DNA of 26,094 nt from JAOZHU01 sp964506435 (GCA_964506435.1 CAZDLK010000030.1:1-26094); one strand, 5' to 3'; counted from the first letter of the stretch, positions 13,320 to 21,427 are shown. Notes: generated by a model from the letters alone, not told the origin. Made by a program: numbers and translations.

Positions 13320-14117
13320 ATGGAGTGGGGAATGAAAAACCGTTTAAACAGATTAATCCAGCCTGACGGCAAAGCGCTGTTCCTGCCCGTAGACCACGGG
13401 TACTTCCAAGGACCAACACGCATGCTTGAAAAACCAGGCGAAACCATCAAGCCACTAGTCCAGTATGCAGATGCCGTGATGCTGACGCGCGGCGTACTCA
13501 GGAACTGCGTAGACCCAGCAATCTCGAAGCCGATAATACTCAGAGTGTCAGGCGCAGTAACCGTTGTCGGCGAAGATTTGGCTAACGAAAGCGTGGTCAC
13601 CTCGATTCGTGAAATTCTCAGGTTGAACGCTTCAGCTGTGTCCATGTCCGTGTTCGTAGGCACAAAATACGAGAACAAGAGCCTAAGCAACCTAGCAAAG
13701 CTCGTGGACGCATGCGAAGATTACGGTGTGCCTGTTATGGCTGTCACAGCGGTTGGCAAAGAACTGGAAAAACGCGAAGCACGGTACCTTGCATTGTGCT
13801 GCCGTGTAGCCGCTGAAATAGGCGCCAGAGTAGTGAAAACGTATTATTGCGCAGAGAAGTTTGAAAAAGTCGTGGACGGCTGTCCAGTGCCCGTGGTAAT
13901 TGCTGGCGGGCCAAAGGCAGATACGCAGCGGGAAGTGTTTGACTTCGTTTACGACGGCATGCAAAAAGGCGCTATAGGCGTGAACTTGGGCAGGAACATT
14001 TGGCAGACTGAGCATCCAGTGGCTGCGATACGCGCTATACGGGCGATAATTCACGATAATTACACGCCTAAAGAAGCCGAAGACTTGTTTGAGCAAATTA
14101 AAGCTGGAAAGGCATAA
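13320..14117 (+). CDS. LsrF-like class I aldolase/thiolase
   Basis: A 265-aa (beta/alpha)8-barrel enzyme very close in pattern to bacterial LsrF (3-hydroxy-5-phosphonooxypentane-2,4-dione thiolase of AI-2 breakdown) and related to class I FBP aldolase and ADH synthase. Shared blocks are EWGMKNRLNRL, VDHGYFQGPT (24-33), TRGVLR (56-61), and KTYYCAEKFEKVV (173-185), where K173 is the Schiff-base lysine. CPVPVVIAGG follows, then the phosphate site VNLGRNIWQ (221-229). Archaea are not known for AI-2 uptake operons and no lsr genes surround it, so the natural substrate may be another phosphorylated dicarbonyl or ketose. It sits between a small Cys protein and a zinc alcohol dehydrogenase, suggesting a short sugar- or polyol-phosphate pathway. 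ATG 13320 directly follows the upstream stop. Confidence 0.87.
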   Translation: MEWGMKNRLNRLIQPDGKALFLPVDHGYFQGPTRMLEKPGETIKPLVQYADAVMLTRGVLRNCVDPAISKPIILRVSGAVTVVGEDLANESVVTSIREILRLNASAVSMSVFVGTKYENKSLSNLAKLVDACEDYGVPVMAVTAVGKELEKREARYLALCCRVAAEIGARVVKTYYCAEKFEKVVDGCPVPVVIAGGPKADTQREVFDFVYDGMQKGAIGVNLGRNIWQTEHPVAAIRAIRAIIHDNYTPKEAEDLFEQIKAGKA

Positions 14118-14151
14118 ACAGCCTTTAAGCTTTCTTTTCAGGTGAAACGCT

Positions 14152-15180
14152 TTGCTTGCAGCCGTGTACTACAACAACCGAGACGTGCGAATCCAAGAGA
14201 TGCCCATACCAGAAATCGCTGATGATGAATTACTGCTTAAGGTGATGGCTTGCGGCATATGCGGAAGCGACGTGATAGAATGGTGCAGAGTCCCGAAAGC
14301 ACCGAAAGTTCTGGGCCATGAAGCAACAGGCGTAATAGAGAAAGTTGGCAAAAACGTTAAGCGCTATCGTGTCGGCGACAGAGTTTTTGTTTCACACCAT
14401 GTTCCCTGCAACGAGTGCCGCTACTGCGTTAGTGGGCATCATACGGCTTGTGAGACTTTGCACACGACGAATTTTTATCCAGGTGGTTTTGCGCAGTATG
14501 TTCGTGTGCCGCGGATTAATGTTGAACGCGGCGTTTACAAGCTGCCTGCTGGTCTGTCTTTTGAGGAGGGCACGTTTGTTGAGCCTCTTGCTTGCGTGGT
14601 TCGCGGGCAAAGACTTGCAGAGATTCGCAAAGAGGATACGCTGCTGGTTATCGGTAGCGGTATAGCGGGCTTGCTTCATGTGCAACTGGCGAAAGCGAAC
14701 GGCGTCAACAAAGTGGTTGCCGTGGACCTTAATCCGTACCGTTTAGCGATGGCTGAAAAACTCGGTGCGCACCACACGATAAACGCGAAAGAACCCCTTG
14801 CACAAAAACTGAAGGCAGTGAACGGTGGGCGATTGGCAGATAAAGTTGTTGTGTGCACTGGAGCGACTCAAGCAGCATTAACGGCATTGGAATGCGTGGA
14901 CAAAGGCGGGTTAATCATGTTTTTTGCTGTGCCAGAGCCTACAGTGAAGATTCCTGTGCCTATGACTGAGTTTTGGAGAAACGAAATCACAATTAAAACT
15001 TCCTACGGCGCTGCGCCGAACGATTTGGAGGAGTCTTTGGCGATTTTGGCAAAGAAGAAAATTCACGTTAAGGACATGATTACGCATAAGCTGGGTTTGC
15101 AGCAGGCTGCGGAAGGTTTCCGTTTGATGGCGGAAGCTGGAGCTTCCTTGAAGGTGATTATTGAGCCTAATAGGACTTAG
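14152..15180 (+). CDS. Zinc-dependent MDR alcohol (polyol) dehydrogenase
   Basis: A 342-aa medium-chain dehydrogenase/reductase, probably NAD(P)-linked oxidation of a polyol, threonine or sugar alcohol in the cytoplasm. The catalytic zinc site is C37 (CGICGSD), the GHE pair H56-E57, and E144 (FVEPLAC). The structural zinc ligands are C86, C89, C92 and C100. The Rossmann motif GSGIAG is at 168-173, with D192 after the second strand favouring NAD. It is closest in layout to sorbitol and threonine dehydrogenases. The TTG start is chosen because AGGTGA lies 6-11 nt upstream and homology begins at LAAVYY. It lies 34 nt after the LsrF-like gene, so it is probably in the same operon, and may supply or consume that enzyme's substrate. 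Confidence 0.9.
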   Translation: MLAAVYYNNRDVRIQEMPIPEIADDELLLKVMACGICGSDVIEWCRVPKAPKVLGHEATGVIEKVGKNVKRYRVGDRVFVSHHVPCNECRYCVSGHHTACETLHTTNFYPGGFAQYVRVPRINVERGVYKLPAGLSFEEGTFVEPLACVVRGQRLAEIRKEDTLLVIGSGIAGLLHVQLAKANGVNKVVAVDLNPYRLAMAEKLGAHHTINAKEPLAQKLKAVNGGRLADKVVVCTGATQAALTALECVDKGGLIMFFAVPEPTVKIPVPMTEFWRNEITIKTSYGAAPNDLEESLAILAKKKIHVKDMITHKLGLQQAAEGFRLMAEAGASLKVIIEPNRT

Positions 15181-15258
15181 CTGCAAAGAAACGAGAAAGA
15201 ACGTGGTACTTGTTGTTTTGGGCTGTGTGTTCTAGCGCGTGGAAAAGTCTATACCCCC

Positions 15259-15291
15259 TTTTATATACTCGCTGTACGCTCTTAGAGCGTA
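15259..15291 (+). promoter_or_regulatory. TATA box with 17-bp palindromic operator candidate
   Basis: TTTTATATAC (15259-15268) is followed by the perfect palindrome TACGCTCTTAGAGCGTA (15275-15291; 8-bp arms, one central T). The palindrome covers the predicted transcription start (about 15289) and ends just before the SD AGGTGA of the DUF3795 gene. This is a classical repressor position; as RNA it could also fold as a 5' hairpin. Confidence 0.55.
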
Positions 15292-15306
15292 AAAGGTGAA
15301 TGCAAG

Positions 15307-15549
15307 TTGAAGGTGGGTGTTTGCGGAATCGCATGCGAGAAATGTCCAAAGATGCAGAAGGGCATGTGTCCGAATGGCACGGTTGGTTGCGTGGCAAGGG
15401 AAAATAAGTTTTGTCAAATATGCAATTGCGCTTTCACTAAAGGCGTGAAGTTATGCTTTGAATGCGCCGAGTTTCCATGTGAAACCACTAAACAGGGTCC
15501 AATAAGCTACGGTTACTGCCAGTACATTTCTGGCAAAGCTCCGCCTTAG
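15307..15549 (+). CDS. DUF3795 cysteine-rich mini-protein
   Basis: An 80-aa protein with the DUF3795 pattern: CGIACEKCP at the N-terminus, several further Cys (CPNGTVGC, CQICNC), and the family's CFECAEFPCE block. Eleven cysteines in 80 residues imply metal binding, zinc or Fe-S. Its biochemical role is unknown to me; such proteins are common in archaea and anaerobic bacteria. The start is TTG 15307 with AGGTGA at about 15293-15298; no ATG is available in frame. The promoter carries a perfect 17-bp palindrome, so expression is probably tightly controlled. The gene ends 1 nt before the convergent aminotransferase stop. Confidence 0.85.
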   Translation: MKVGVCGIACEKCPKMQKGMCPNGTVGCVARENKFCQICNCAFTKGVKLCFECAEFPCETTKQGPISYGYCQYISGKAPP

Positions 15550-15550
15550 G

Positions 15551-16756
15551 CTACATGTTTTCGCGTAACATTTTCGCTAGGCGTTTGATGCCTTCTTCGA
15601 TTTGTTCTTCTGACGGATACGAGAAGTTCAGTCGCATCGTGTTTTGCCCTTTGCCGTTGCAGTGGAACGATGAGCCGACGACGTAGGCTACTTTGTTTTC
15701 AACCGCTTTCGGAAACAGCGTCGTCGTATCCATGTGTTTAGGCAGTTTAACCCACAGGAACAAGCCGCCTTCAGGTTCAGTCCACTCTACGCCTTTAGGC
15801 ATGTAACGCCGCAAAGCGTTTATCATCACGCCTCGCTTTCGGGCATACAGCTTGCGGATTTTCTCCACTTGCTGCGGCAGCAACCCCCGCTTCATATATT
15901 CCGCAACTATTAGTTGAGTGAATATTGGCGTCGACAAGTCCATGCTTTGTTTCGCGGCTACCATGCGTTCTGTCCAGTCTGTTGCCGCTGTTATCCACGC
16001 CAACCTAAAGCCTGGGCAAAGTAGTTTGGAAAACGTGCCTAAAGCGATGACATAGTTTTCTTTGTCTAAACTGCAAATCATTGGCACAAAGTCGCCTGCG
16101 AAGCGCAAATCGCGGTAAGGGCTGTCCTCTACTATGGGCAAATCGTAAATGTGAGCTAATTCTAAAAGGCGTTTGCGTCTTTCCAGAGTCATCGTTACGC
16201 CTGAAGGGTTCTGGAAGTCTGGGACTACGTAGATGAACTTGGGTTTTCTGCCGCGTTTAGCCAGCTTCGCCAGTGTTTTCTCAAGCAGGTCCATTTGCAT
16301 GCCGTTGTTGTCTTGGGGAACGCCGATTAGTTTTGCTCTGTACGCGCTGAACGCTTGCAGTCCGCCCATGTAGGAGGGTAATTCCACTATTGCCATGTCA
16401 TTTGGGTCTAGGAAAAGCTTGGCGATTATGTCTAAGCCCTGTTGTGAACCAGAAGTGACCAATATATTTTCAGGATTGACAGTTGGTTTTTCCCGCGCCA
16501 TCCACTTAGCGATTTCTTCACGCAGCGCAGGTTCACCTTCAGTAGGTCCATACTGCAGTGCAACAGTGCCTTTTTCGCGTAGCAGTTGGCTGGAGATTTC
16601 TGCCATTTCTGTAATTGGGAAAGTTTCTGGTGACGGAAGCCCGCCGCCGAAAGAAATTATGTCAGGTTGACGCGTGATTTTCAATAAATCCCTGATTGCA
16701 GAACGCTTTATGTTCATCACGTTCTTAGAGTAGAATCTTGAAACATCCTCTAGCAC
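15551..16756 (-). CDS. PLP-dependent aminotransferase (class I/II, LysN/Aro8-like)
   Basis: A 401-aa fold-type I aminotransferase, of the subgroup that includes 2-aminoadipate (LysN), aromatic and branched-chain transaminases and the MocR catalytic domain. ISFGGGLPSPETFP at 34-47 is the characteristic N-terminal substrate-loop motif. TSGSQQGLD is at 101-109. N183 (FQNPSG), D211 and Y214 (VEDSPYRDLR) hold PLP, and K244 in GTFSKLLCPGFRLAW forms the Schiff base. The carboxylate-binding Arg lies in NTMRLNFSYP. The start is GTG 16756, with a purine-rich GGGGAG upstream. It is a single gene, convergent with DUF3795 and divergent from the ABC pair. The exact amino acid cannot be decided from sequence. 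Confidence 0.92.
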   Translation of the reverse strand: MLEDVSRFYSKNVMNIKRSAIRDLLKITRQPDIISFGGGLPSPETFPITEMAEISSQLLREKGTVALQYGPTEGEPALREEIAKWMAREKPTVNPENILVTSGSQQGLDIIAKLFLDPNDMAIVELPSYMGGLQAFSAYRAKLIGVPQDNNGMQMDLLEKTLAKLAKRGRKPKFIYVVPDFQNPSGVTMTLERRKRLLELAHIYDLPIVEDSPYRDLRFAGDFVPMICSLDKENYVIALGTFSKLLCPGFRLAWITAATDWTERMVAAKQSMDLSTPIFTQLIVAEYMKRGLLPQQVEKIRKLYARKRGVMINALRRYMPKGVEWTEPEGGLFLWVKLPKHMDTTTLFPKAVENKVAYVVGSSFHCNGKGQNTMRLNFSYPSEEQIEEGIKRLAKMLRENM

Positions 16757-16871
16757 GTTCGCCGCTCCCCCTTTTCACACATGTTTTTTCTGCGTCAAAC
16801 ATTGACAGGTGAGCATAAAAGACTGTCGTTGCCCTCGCATATACTCTGTTGTGTACGGAAGCAGTTTTAAG

Positions 16872-16890
16872 TTATCGTGTACAGTGATAA
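16872..16890 (+). promoter_or_regulatory. Inverted repeat in front of the NodIJ-like ABC operon
   Basis: TTATC at 16872-16876 and GATAA at 16886-16890 flank a TGTACA core (16878-16883). This near-symmetric 19-nt element follows a TATA-like TTTTAA (16864-16869) and precedes the SD GGAAG. It is a plausible operator, but the symmetry is imperfect (spacers of 1 and 2 nt). Confidence 0.35.
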
Positions 16891-16904
16891 GCAAAGGAAG
16901 ACGC

Positions 16905-17828
16905 ATGGTTTCCTCAGAAGCACTCATCAAAGCACGCGGGTTAACAAAGAAGTTCAACAGCTTCACGGCAGTGGACGGCATAGACTTCGACGTTTACAAG
17001 AGCGAATGCGTAGGCTTCCTAGGACCAAACGGCGCTGGAAAAACCACCACTGTGCGCATGATATACTGTTTTTTGCCCTTGACAACTGGCGAATTATCAG
17101 TGGCAAGCATGAGCGTCACTGAGCAGGCACGCGAAATAAAACGCGTTGTAGGCGTGGCGCCGCAAGAAGATAATCTCGACCCTGTTTTCTCTGTCGTAAA
17201 GAACCTTTTAGTTTACGCTCGCTACTTTGACATACCCAAAGCTGAAGCTGCAAAACGAGCCGAGGCGCTACTGGCTTTCTTTCAGCTGCAGGAGAAAAAG
17301 AACGTTACCATTTCCGAGTTATCCACGGGCATGAAGCGCAGGTTGATTTTGGCAAGAGCCCTAATTAACGAGCCCCAAATTCTGCTTTTAGATGAGCCCA
17401 CCACAGGCTTGGACCCGCAGGCGCGCCGCTTAGTGTGGGAAGAAGTACGCACCTTGAAGAAACGTGGCGTCACTATAATTTTGACGACGCATTACATGGA
17501 TGAGGCTGCTGCACTGTGCGATAGAATTTTGATTATGGATAAGGGCAAAATCATTGAGCAGGGTGCGCCAGCGGAACTTATCAGGAAGCACGTTGGTGAA
17601 GATGTGCTGGAAATTGATAATGACGCGAAACTGGTGGAAACGCTGAAACAAGAGTTTCCAAACGCCCGTTTCGAAGAGTTCGGCGACCGCATCCACGTTT
17701 TCACCAGTCAACCGCATGGTGTCTTCGAAAGCTTCCTTGCAAAAACCCAAATTAAGAACATGACGATACGAACTGCCAATCTGGAAGATGTTTTCATTAA
17801 ACTAACAGGGAAGGGGCTTAGAGATTGA
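16905..17828 (+). CDS. ABC transporter ATP-binding protein (NodI/DrrA type)
   Basis: A 307-aa ATPase powering export through the permease encoded immediately downstream. Walker A GPNGAGKTT is at residues 40-48, the Q-loop at VAPQED, and the signature ELSTGMKRRL at 138-147 (with T in place of the second residue of the usual LSGG). Walker B ILLLDEP is at 159-165, followed by the D-loop TTGLDP and H-loop H196. The C-terminal 85 residues form the regulatory extension usual in DrrA/CcmA-like proteins. ATG 16905 is chosen over an ORF extension to 16809 because GGAAG is 5 nt upstream and family similarity begins at LIKARGLTKKF. The stop overlaps the permease TTG start by 4 nt (TTGA). The substrate is unknown; drugs or lipids are typical. 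Confidence 0.93.
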   Translation: MVSSEALIKARGLTKKFNSFTAVDGIDFDVYKSECVGFLGPNGAGKTTTVRMIYCFLPLTTGELSVASMSVTEQAREIKRVVGVAPQEDNLDPVFSVVKNLLVYARYFDIPKAEAAKRAEALLAFFQLQEKKNVTISELSTGMKRRLILARALINEPQILLLDEPTTGLDPQARRLVWEEVRTLKKRGVTIILTTHYMDEAAALCDRILIMDKGKIIEQGAPAELIRKHVGEDVLEIDNDAKLVETLKQEFPNARFEEFGDRIHVFTSQPHGVFESFLAKTQIKNMTIRTANLEDVFIKLTGKGLRD

Positions 17829-18628
17829 CGAAGATAACTGGTTCACCCAGCCGTTTTTCAATGCCTAAGCTAAGCCGCAACGTGTGGAAAGTGTGGAGAA
17901 GAAACTTCGATGTCTTCACAAAAACCATACACGTCAACTTTTTGCCCTCACTTATAGAACCCATTCTCTACTTGGTGGCTTTAGGCGTGGGTTTAGGCGG
18001 CTTCGTCCAACCCATAGAAGGCGTACCCTACGCGAACTTCATAGCGCCTGCGCTAGTAGCTATATCCATAATGTACGGTTCCTTCTTCGAATGCACTTAT
18101 GCCTCGTTTGTGCGCATGTACTTCCAGAAAACCTTCGACGCCATCATAGCCACACCTGTAAGCGTGGAAGAAGTCATCGCTGGCGAACTCCTTTGGGGCG
18201 CCACCCGCGCAACTATAAACTCCACAACCGTGCTTGCGGTAGTAGCGGCTTTTGGTTTAATCTCCAGCCCGCTTTTCCTCTTAGTGCCTCTGCTTGCCTT
18301 TTTAGGCGGTTTAATGTTCGGTTCCATCGCCATGTGCTTCACAGCAATTGCCTCTGACATAGACTTCTTCAATTACCCAGCGTTTCTGTTCGTAACACCC
18401 ATGTTCCTCTTAAGCGGAACCTTCTTTCCGCTTTCCACTTTCCCTTCGGTCGTGCAGACAGGAGCCCAAATTTTCCTGCCTCTAACACATGTGGTGAATC
18501 TTACAAGAGGTTTAATCCTCGGCAACGTCGGAACTTCACTGCTGATCAGTTTAGCATGGATTGCAGTTGGCACGCTTGTCTTCTTCGTACTAAGCATAAA
18601 CCTGATGAAAAAAAGGTTAATCCGCTAA
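17825..18628 (+). CDS. ABC-2 type permease (NodJ/DrrB type)
   Basis: A 267-aa membrane subunit with six TM helices (about 43-60, 70-88, 114-145, 150-178, 183-203 and 236-260) and a basic N-terminus. The stretch NFIAPALVAISIMYGSFFE, the block FQKTFDAIIATPVSVEEVIAGELLW (95-124), the TPMFLLSGTFFPLSTFP motif (191-207), and the THVVNLTRGL segment (221-230) are the hallmarks of NodJ-like ABC-2 exporters. It overlaps the ATPase gene by 4 nt, so the two form one transporter. The start is TTG 17825; an ATG giving MPKLSRN at 17861 is an alternative. It converges on the glycosylase gene 9 nt away. Confidence 0.92.
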   Translation: MTKITGSPSRFSMPKLSRNVWKVWRRNFDVFTKTIHVNFLPSLIEPILYLVALGVGLGGFVQPIEGVPYANFIAPALVAISIMYGSFFECTYASFVRMYFQKTFDAIIATPVSVEEVIAGELLWGATRATINSTTVLAVVAAFGLISSPLFLLVPLLAFLGGLMFGSIAMCFTAIASDIDFFNYPAFLFVTPMFLLSGTFFPLSTFPSVVQTGAQIFLPLTHVVNLTRGLILGNVGTSLLISLAWIAVGTLVFFVLSINLMKKRLIR

Positions 18629-18637
18629 AAGAGCGCG

Positions 18638-19561
18638 TTAAGCTTCTATGCCTTTCCTCTCAGCCACAACAAGATAGTAAGCTGCCAACCCTTTCCATTT
18701 TCCCCAGTTCAAAGCTATCTGCCGTGCCTGCGCGCTGTTTATCATTTTTCCACTGCAGTAATACCGTGCGATAGTGCGTCTTAAGCCTAAATCGTCAGCA
18801 GGTAAAGCCTCAAGTTTCCGCATGCCTCTGAGCATGGTGAGTTCCGCAGTCCACACTCCGACCCCGCGCACTTTGTCAAGCTCACGTATAATTTCCTCTG
18901 CGCTGTCCCAGTTTTCAAGTTTCTCCAAGTCTAGTTCGCCGTCAGCTATGAGTTTGGAGATGCCTTGGATGTACTCGGCTTTTCTCTGGCTTAAACCGCA
19001 CTGGCGAATCGCGTCAATGTCCGCGGAAGCCAGCTTCTGAGGGGTTGGATGCACGTAGTAAACCTCGCCATCCAAGCTTAAAGCATCGCCGAACCGTTTG
19101 GTCAGCTTGCTTTCTATGCTGTTTGCCACTTTCAGCGAAATCTGCTGCTCGATAATCGAGTCAATCAATGCTTCGAAGGCGGTTTGGGTTGTTGGGTTTT
19201 TCAAGCCCCAAAGCTTTCGCGTTATGCGTGCCATTGTATCGTCGGTTTTTATGTCTTCGTAGAATGGTGCTAAGTCAAAGTTTAAGCTGAAGAGGCTGCT
19301 GATGGCTTCATGTGCCTTTTTTGCGTCGTTTTGTGTTAACGCTTTATCCGATTTTAGTTCCGCGTATAGCTTCGGTTTGTCAATTGTGCCTTCAGATTTT
19401 ACAGTAGCCAGCATAAGCTTGTCGTCAGCGCGTATTATTTGTGTGAATTTGTTTTTTTCGTATTTGCGGATTTGTTTGTCGCCGTTGGAGAAAATTTCGG
19501 CGCTTAGGTCAAAACTGAACGGCGGAACAGCCTCCAACGTTATTCTTTTAATCTCATTCAA
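18638..19561 (-). CDS. AlkA-like DNA-3-methyladenine glycosylase (HhH-GPD)
   Basis: A 307-aa monofunctional DNA glycosylase that removes alkylated purines in base-excision repair. An AlkA-type N-terminal domain (residues 1-100, beta-rich) precedes the HhH-GPD domain: the TQTAFEALIDSIIEQQISLK helix region (126-144), the HhH hairpin VRGVGVWTAEL (231-241), and LPADDLGLRR, where D256/D257 holds the catalytic aspartate (E. coli AlkA D238 position). The final WGKWKGLAAYYL matches AlkA's WxxWRSYA block. No 4Fe-4S cysteine loop is present, consistent with AlkA and not with MutY/Nth. It follows the cation exchanger by 13 nt, so the two are co-transcribed, but a functional link is not apparent. Confidence 0.92.
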   Translation of the reverse strand: MNEIKRITLEAVPPFSFDLSAEIFSNGDKQIRKYEKNKFTQIIRADDKLMLATVKSEGTIDKPKLYAELKSDKALTQNDAKKAHEAISSLFSLNFDLAPFYEDIKTDDTMARITRKLWGLKNPTTQTAFEALIDSIIEQQISLKVANSIESKLTKRFGDALSLDGEVYYVHPTPQKLASADIDAIRQCGLSQRKAEYIQGISKLIADGELDLEKLENWDSAEEIIRELDKVRGVGVWTAELTMLRGMRKLEALPADDLGLRRTIARYYCSGKMINSAQARQIALNWGKWKGLAAYYLVVAERKGIEA

Positions 19562-19574
19562 GTCTTTTCATCTT

Positions 19575-20564
19575 TTATGATGTTGTGTAACCGCCAAAGC
19601 TTGTTACTAGGAACACGGCGTACAGCATCAGCAGTAATGCGCCTTCTCTCCAACTTATTTTTTCGCTCGACAGGAAGTACCACAAGAACAGATTTATGAT
19701 AAGTGAGAACATGGCCAAATTGGAGAACGCCGCCATGTTAATCGATAAAGGTGACGCTATTAGGGCTACGCCGAGGATGCACGTGATGTTTATGAAGCAA
19801 CTTCCAACTATGTTGCCCAGCGCCAAATTCAAATGTCCCTTTCTCACTGAACTTATGCTCGTTGCCAGTTCAGGCACGCTTGTGCCGAAGGCAACTATGG
19901 TTGCGCCTATGACGACTGGCGGAACGCCCATGCTGGTGGCGATAAAGGATGCTGACTCGACAACGAATGAGGCGGTGGCGACTACTATTATCGCGCCGAT
20001 TAATGTAAATACCGTGTATTTGCGGAGTTTGCTTCTTTCAGGATTTACGGTACTTTCTTCTGTTTTCACTCTTTTCTCTCTTGATAACTGTAACATGTAA
20101 ATTACGAAAATAGTTAGGAGAATTACGCCTATGAATTGGCTTGCGTAGCCTATGTACAGCAGTGCCAAAGGAATTATTGAAGCTACGAAAAGCCCGAAGT
20201 ACAAGTTGCCTATTTCTTCCTTCGCCGGACTCAGGCAGCAGTTGCCGTTTTTTGAGCGTTTCAGTGCTACGAGAAGGAAACAGATGCCCAATATCAAAGC
20301 GATGTCAGCTATGTTGGAGCCTAAAACGTTGCCGATGGCTACGCCGATGCTTGCTTGAGTGAACACCGCGAAGATGGACACGCTGAGTTCCGGCAGAGAA
20401 GTGGCGAAACCAACCAAGATGAAGCCGATGGTTGTTTTTCCAAAGCCAGTTATGTCTGAGACTTTGATTGAGTTGTTTATGGTTATATCGCTGGCTTTAC
20501 CTAGAACAATCAGTGAAGCGATTAGAACTAGCAAATTTCCGATTAACCCAGTTCCTTCAAACAC
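19575..20564 (-). CDS. CaCA-family Ca2+/cation exchanger (YrbG-like)
   Basis: A 329-aa membrane antiporter expected to export Ca2+ (or another cation) against Na+ or H+. It has the two inverted alpha-repeats of the CaCA superfamily. Alpha-1 carries GFATSLPEL (52-60) and GNVLGSNIAD (78-87); alpha-2 carries AFGTSVPEL (225-233) and GNIVGSCFIN (250-259), with both ion-binding glutamates, E59 and E232. About ten TM helices surround a central cytoplasmic loop (160-182) that is only a short charged linker, without a regulatory domain. The start is GTG 20564 with SD AGGTGA about 8 nt upstream. It is first in an operon with the AlkA-like gene. Length is normal for the prokaryotic family. Confidence 0.93.
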   Translation of the reverse strand: MFEGTGLIGNLLVLIASLIVLGKASDITINNSIKVSDITGFGKTTIGFILVGFATSLPELSVSIFAVFTQASIGVAIGNVLGSNIADIALILGICFLLVALKRSKNGNCCLSPAKEEIGNLYFGLFVASIIPLALLYIGYASQFIGVILLTIFVIYMLQLSREKRVKTEESTVNPERSKLRKYTVFTLIGAIIVVATASFVVESASFIATSMGVPPVVIGATIVAFGTSVPELATSISSVRKGHLNLALGNIVGSCFINITCILGVALIASPLSINMAAFSNLAMFSLIINLFLWYFLSSEKISWREGALLLMLYAVFLVTSFGGYTTS

Positions 20565-20711
20565 CCCGCTTCACCTTTCTACACTGCTCTTTGAACATCG
20601 CTAAAAAGCTTTCTTAGCGTGAATAGCTAAGCACAAGGTGGACACATAAACATAAGCACATAACTGAATTGCAAATCACTTTTGTAAAGGATTTTTAACT
20701 GGAACTCGCTG

Positions 20712-20733
20712 TAATATACGCATCACAGAGGAA
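20712..20733 (+). promoter_or_regulatory. TATA box and SD of pyrH
   Basis: TAATATAC (20712-20719) is about 25 nt before the ATG, which would give a leaderless mRNA, yet AGAGGAA (20727-20733) is a good SD at 6 nt. Either this TATA is a secondary promoter or an upstream one near 20691 (TTTTTAAC) drives the SD-bearing mRNA. Confidence 0.4.
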
Positions 20734-20739
20734 TTAACC

Positions 20740-21414
20740 ATGCGCGTTGTGCTGCGAATAGGCGGTTCAGTAGTAGCATCACCCATAAACACTGAATTAA
20801 TCAGCAAATACGCCGAACTACTGAAAAACCTCAAAAAGCAGGGTCACGAGGTTGCAGTGGTCGTCGGCGGCGGCTCACTGGCAAGAGAATTCATCTCAAT
20901 AGCGAAAAACTTGAGCCTTGACGAGCAGGCGCAGGATGAAATCGCAATTTCTATTTCACGAATCTTCGCCCAACTGTTCATCAAGAAACTGGGCACACTA
21001 AGCTGCAACACCGTGCCCTTAACCGTTGACAACGCCGCAGAATGCTTAGGCAAAGGAAAAATCGTGGTTATGGGCGGCTTGAAGCCCGGCATGACAACCG
21101 ATTCTGTTGCAGCACTGCTTGCCGAGCGCGTGAACGCTGATTTGCTGGTTAAGGGCACTGACCAAGACGGCGTTTACGACAAAGACCCCCGAAAGCACAG
21201 TGACGCGGTTAAGCTTGACCGCTTATCGCTTGATGAGTTAGCAAGCGTATTCGATGAGAGCAAGCACAAGGCGGGGATACACCAAATAATTGATCCGGAG
21301 GCAGTTAAGATTTTGAAGCGTCGGCGAATGCGCTTAATTGTTGTGAACGGGTTTGCTCCTGAGAATATTCTAGCCGCTGTTAACGGTGAAAGCGTTGGCA
21401 CCGTGATAAGTTAA
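20740..21414 (+). CDS. pyrH: Uridylate kinase, archaeal type
   Basis: Converts UMP to UDP with ATP for pyrimidine nucleotide synthesis. The 224-aa length and pattern fit the archaeal/hexameric UMP kinase branch of the amino-acid kinase family, without the N-terminal extension of bacterial PyrH. Key parts are the N-terminal strand VVLRIGGSV (3-11), VVGGGSLAREF (41-51) for the nucleotide, the GGLKPGMTTDSVAALLAE block (112-129) for UMP binding, and GTDQDGVYDKDPRKH (139-153) for the ATP side. Another signature is the terminal ...ILAAVNGESVGTVIS. It is a single gene with its own promoter, between the divergent exchanger gene and the PadR operon; a T-run follows it. Confidence 0.95.
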   Translation: MRVVLRIGGSVVASPINTELISKYAELLKNLKKQGHEVAVVVGGGSLAREFISIAKNLSLDEQAQDEIAISISRIFAQLFIKKLGTLSCNTVPLTVDNAAECLGKGKIVVMGGLKPGMTTDSVAALLAERVNADLLVKGTDQDGVYDKDPRKHSDAVKLDRLSLDELASVFDESKHKAGIHQIIDPEAVKILKRRRMRLIVVNGFAPENILAAVNGESVGTVIS

Positions 21415-21427
21415 GGTGCAGTTTGGG

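Noticed and set aside
17884..18357. 157-aa plus-strand frame inside the NodJ-like permease gene
   Set aside because: Arg/His/Leu-rich out-of-frame shadow of a well-supported permease.
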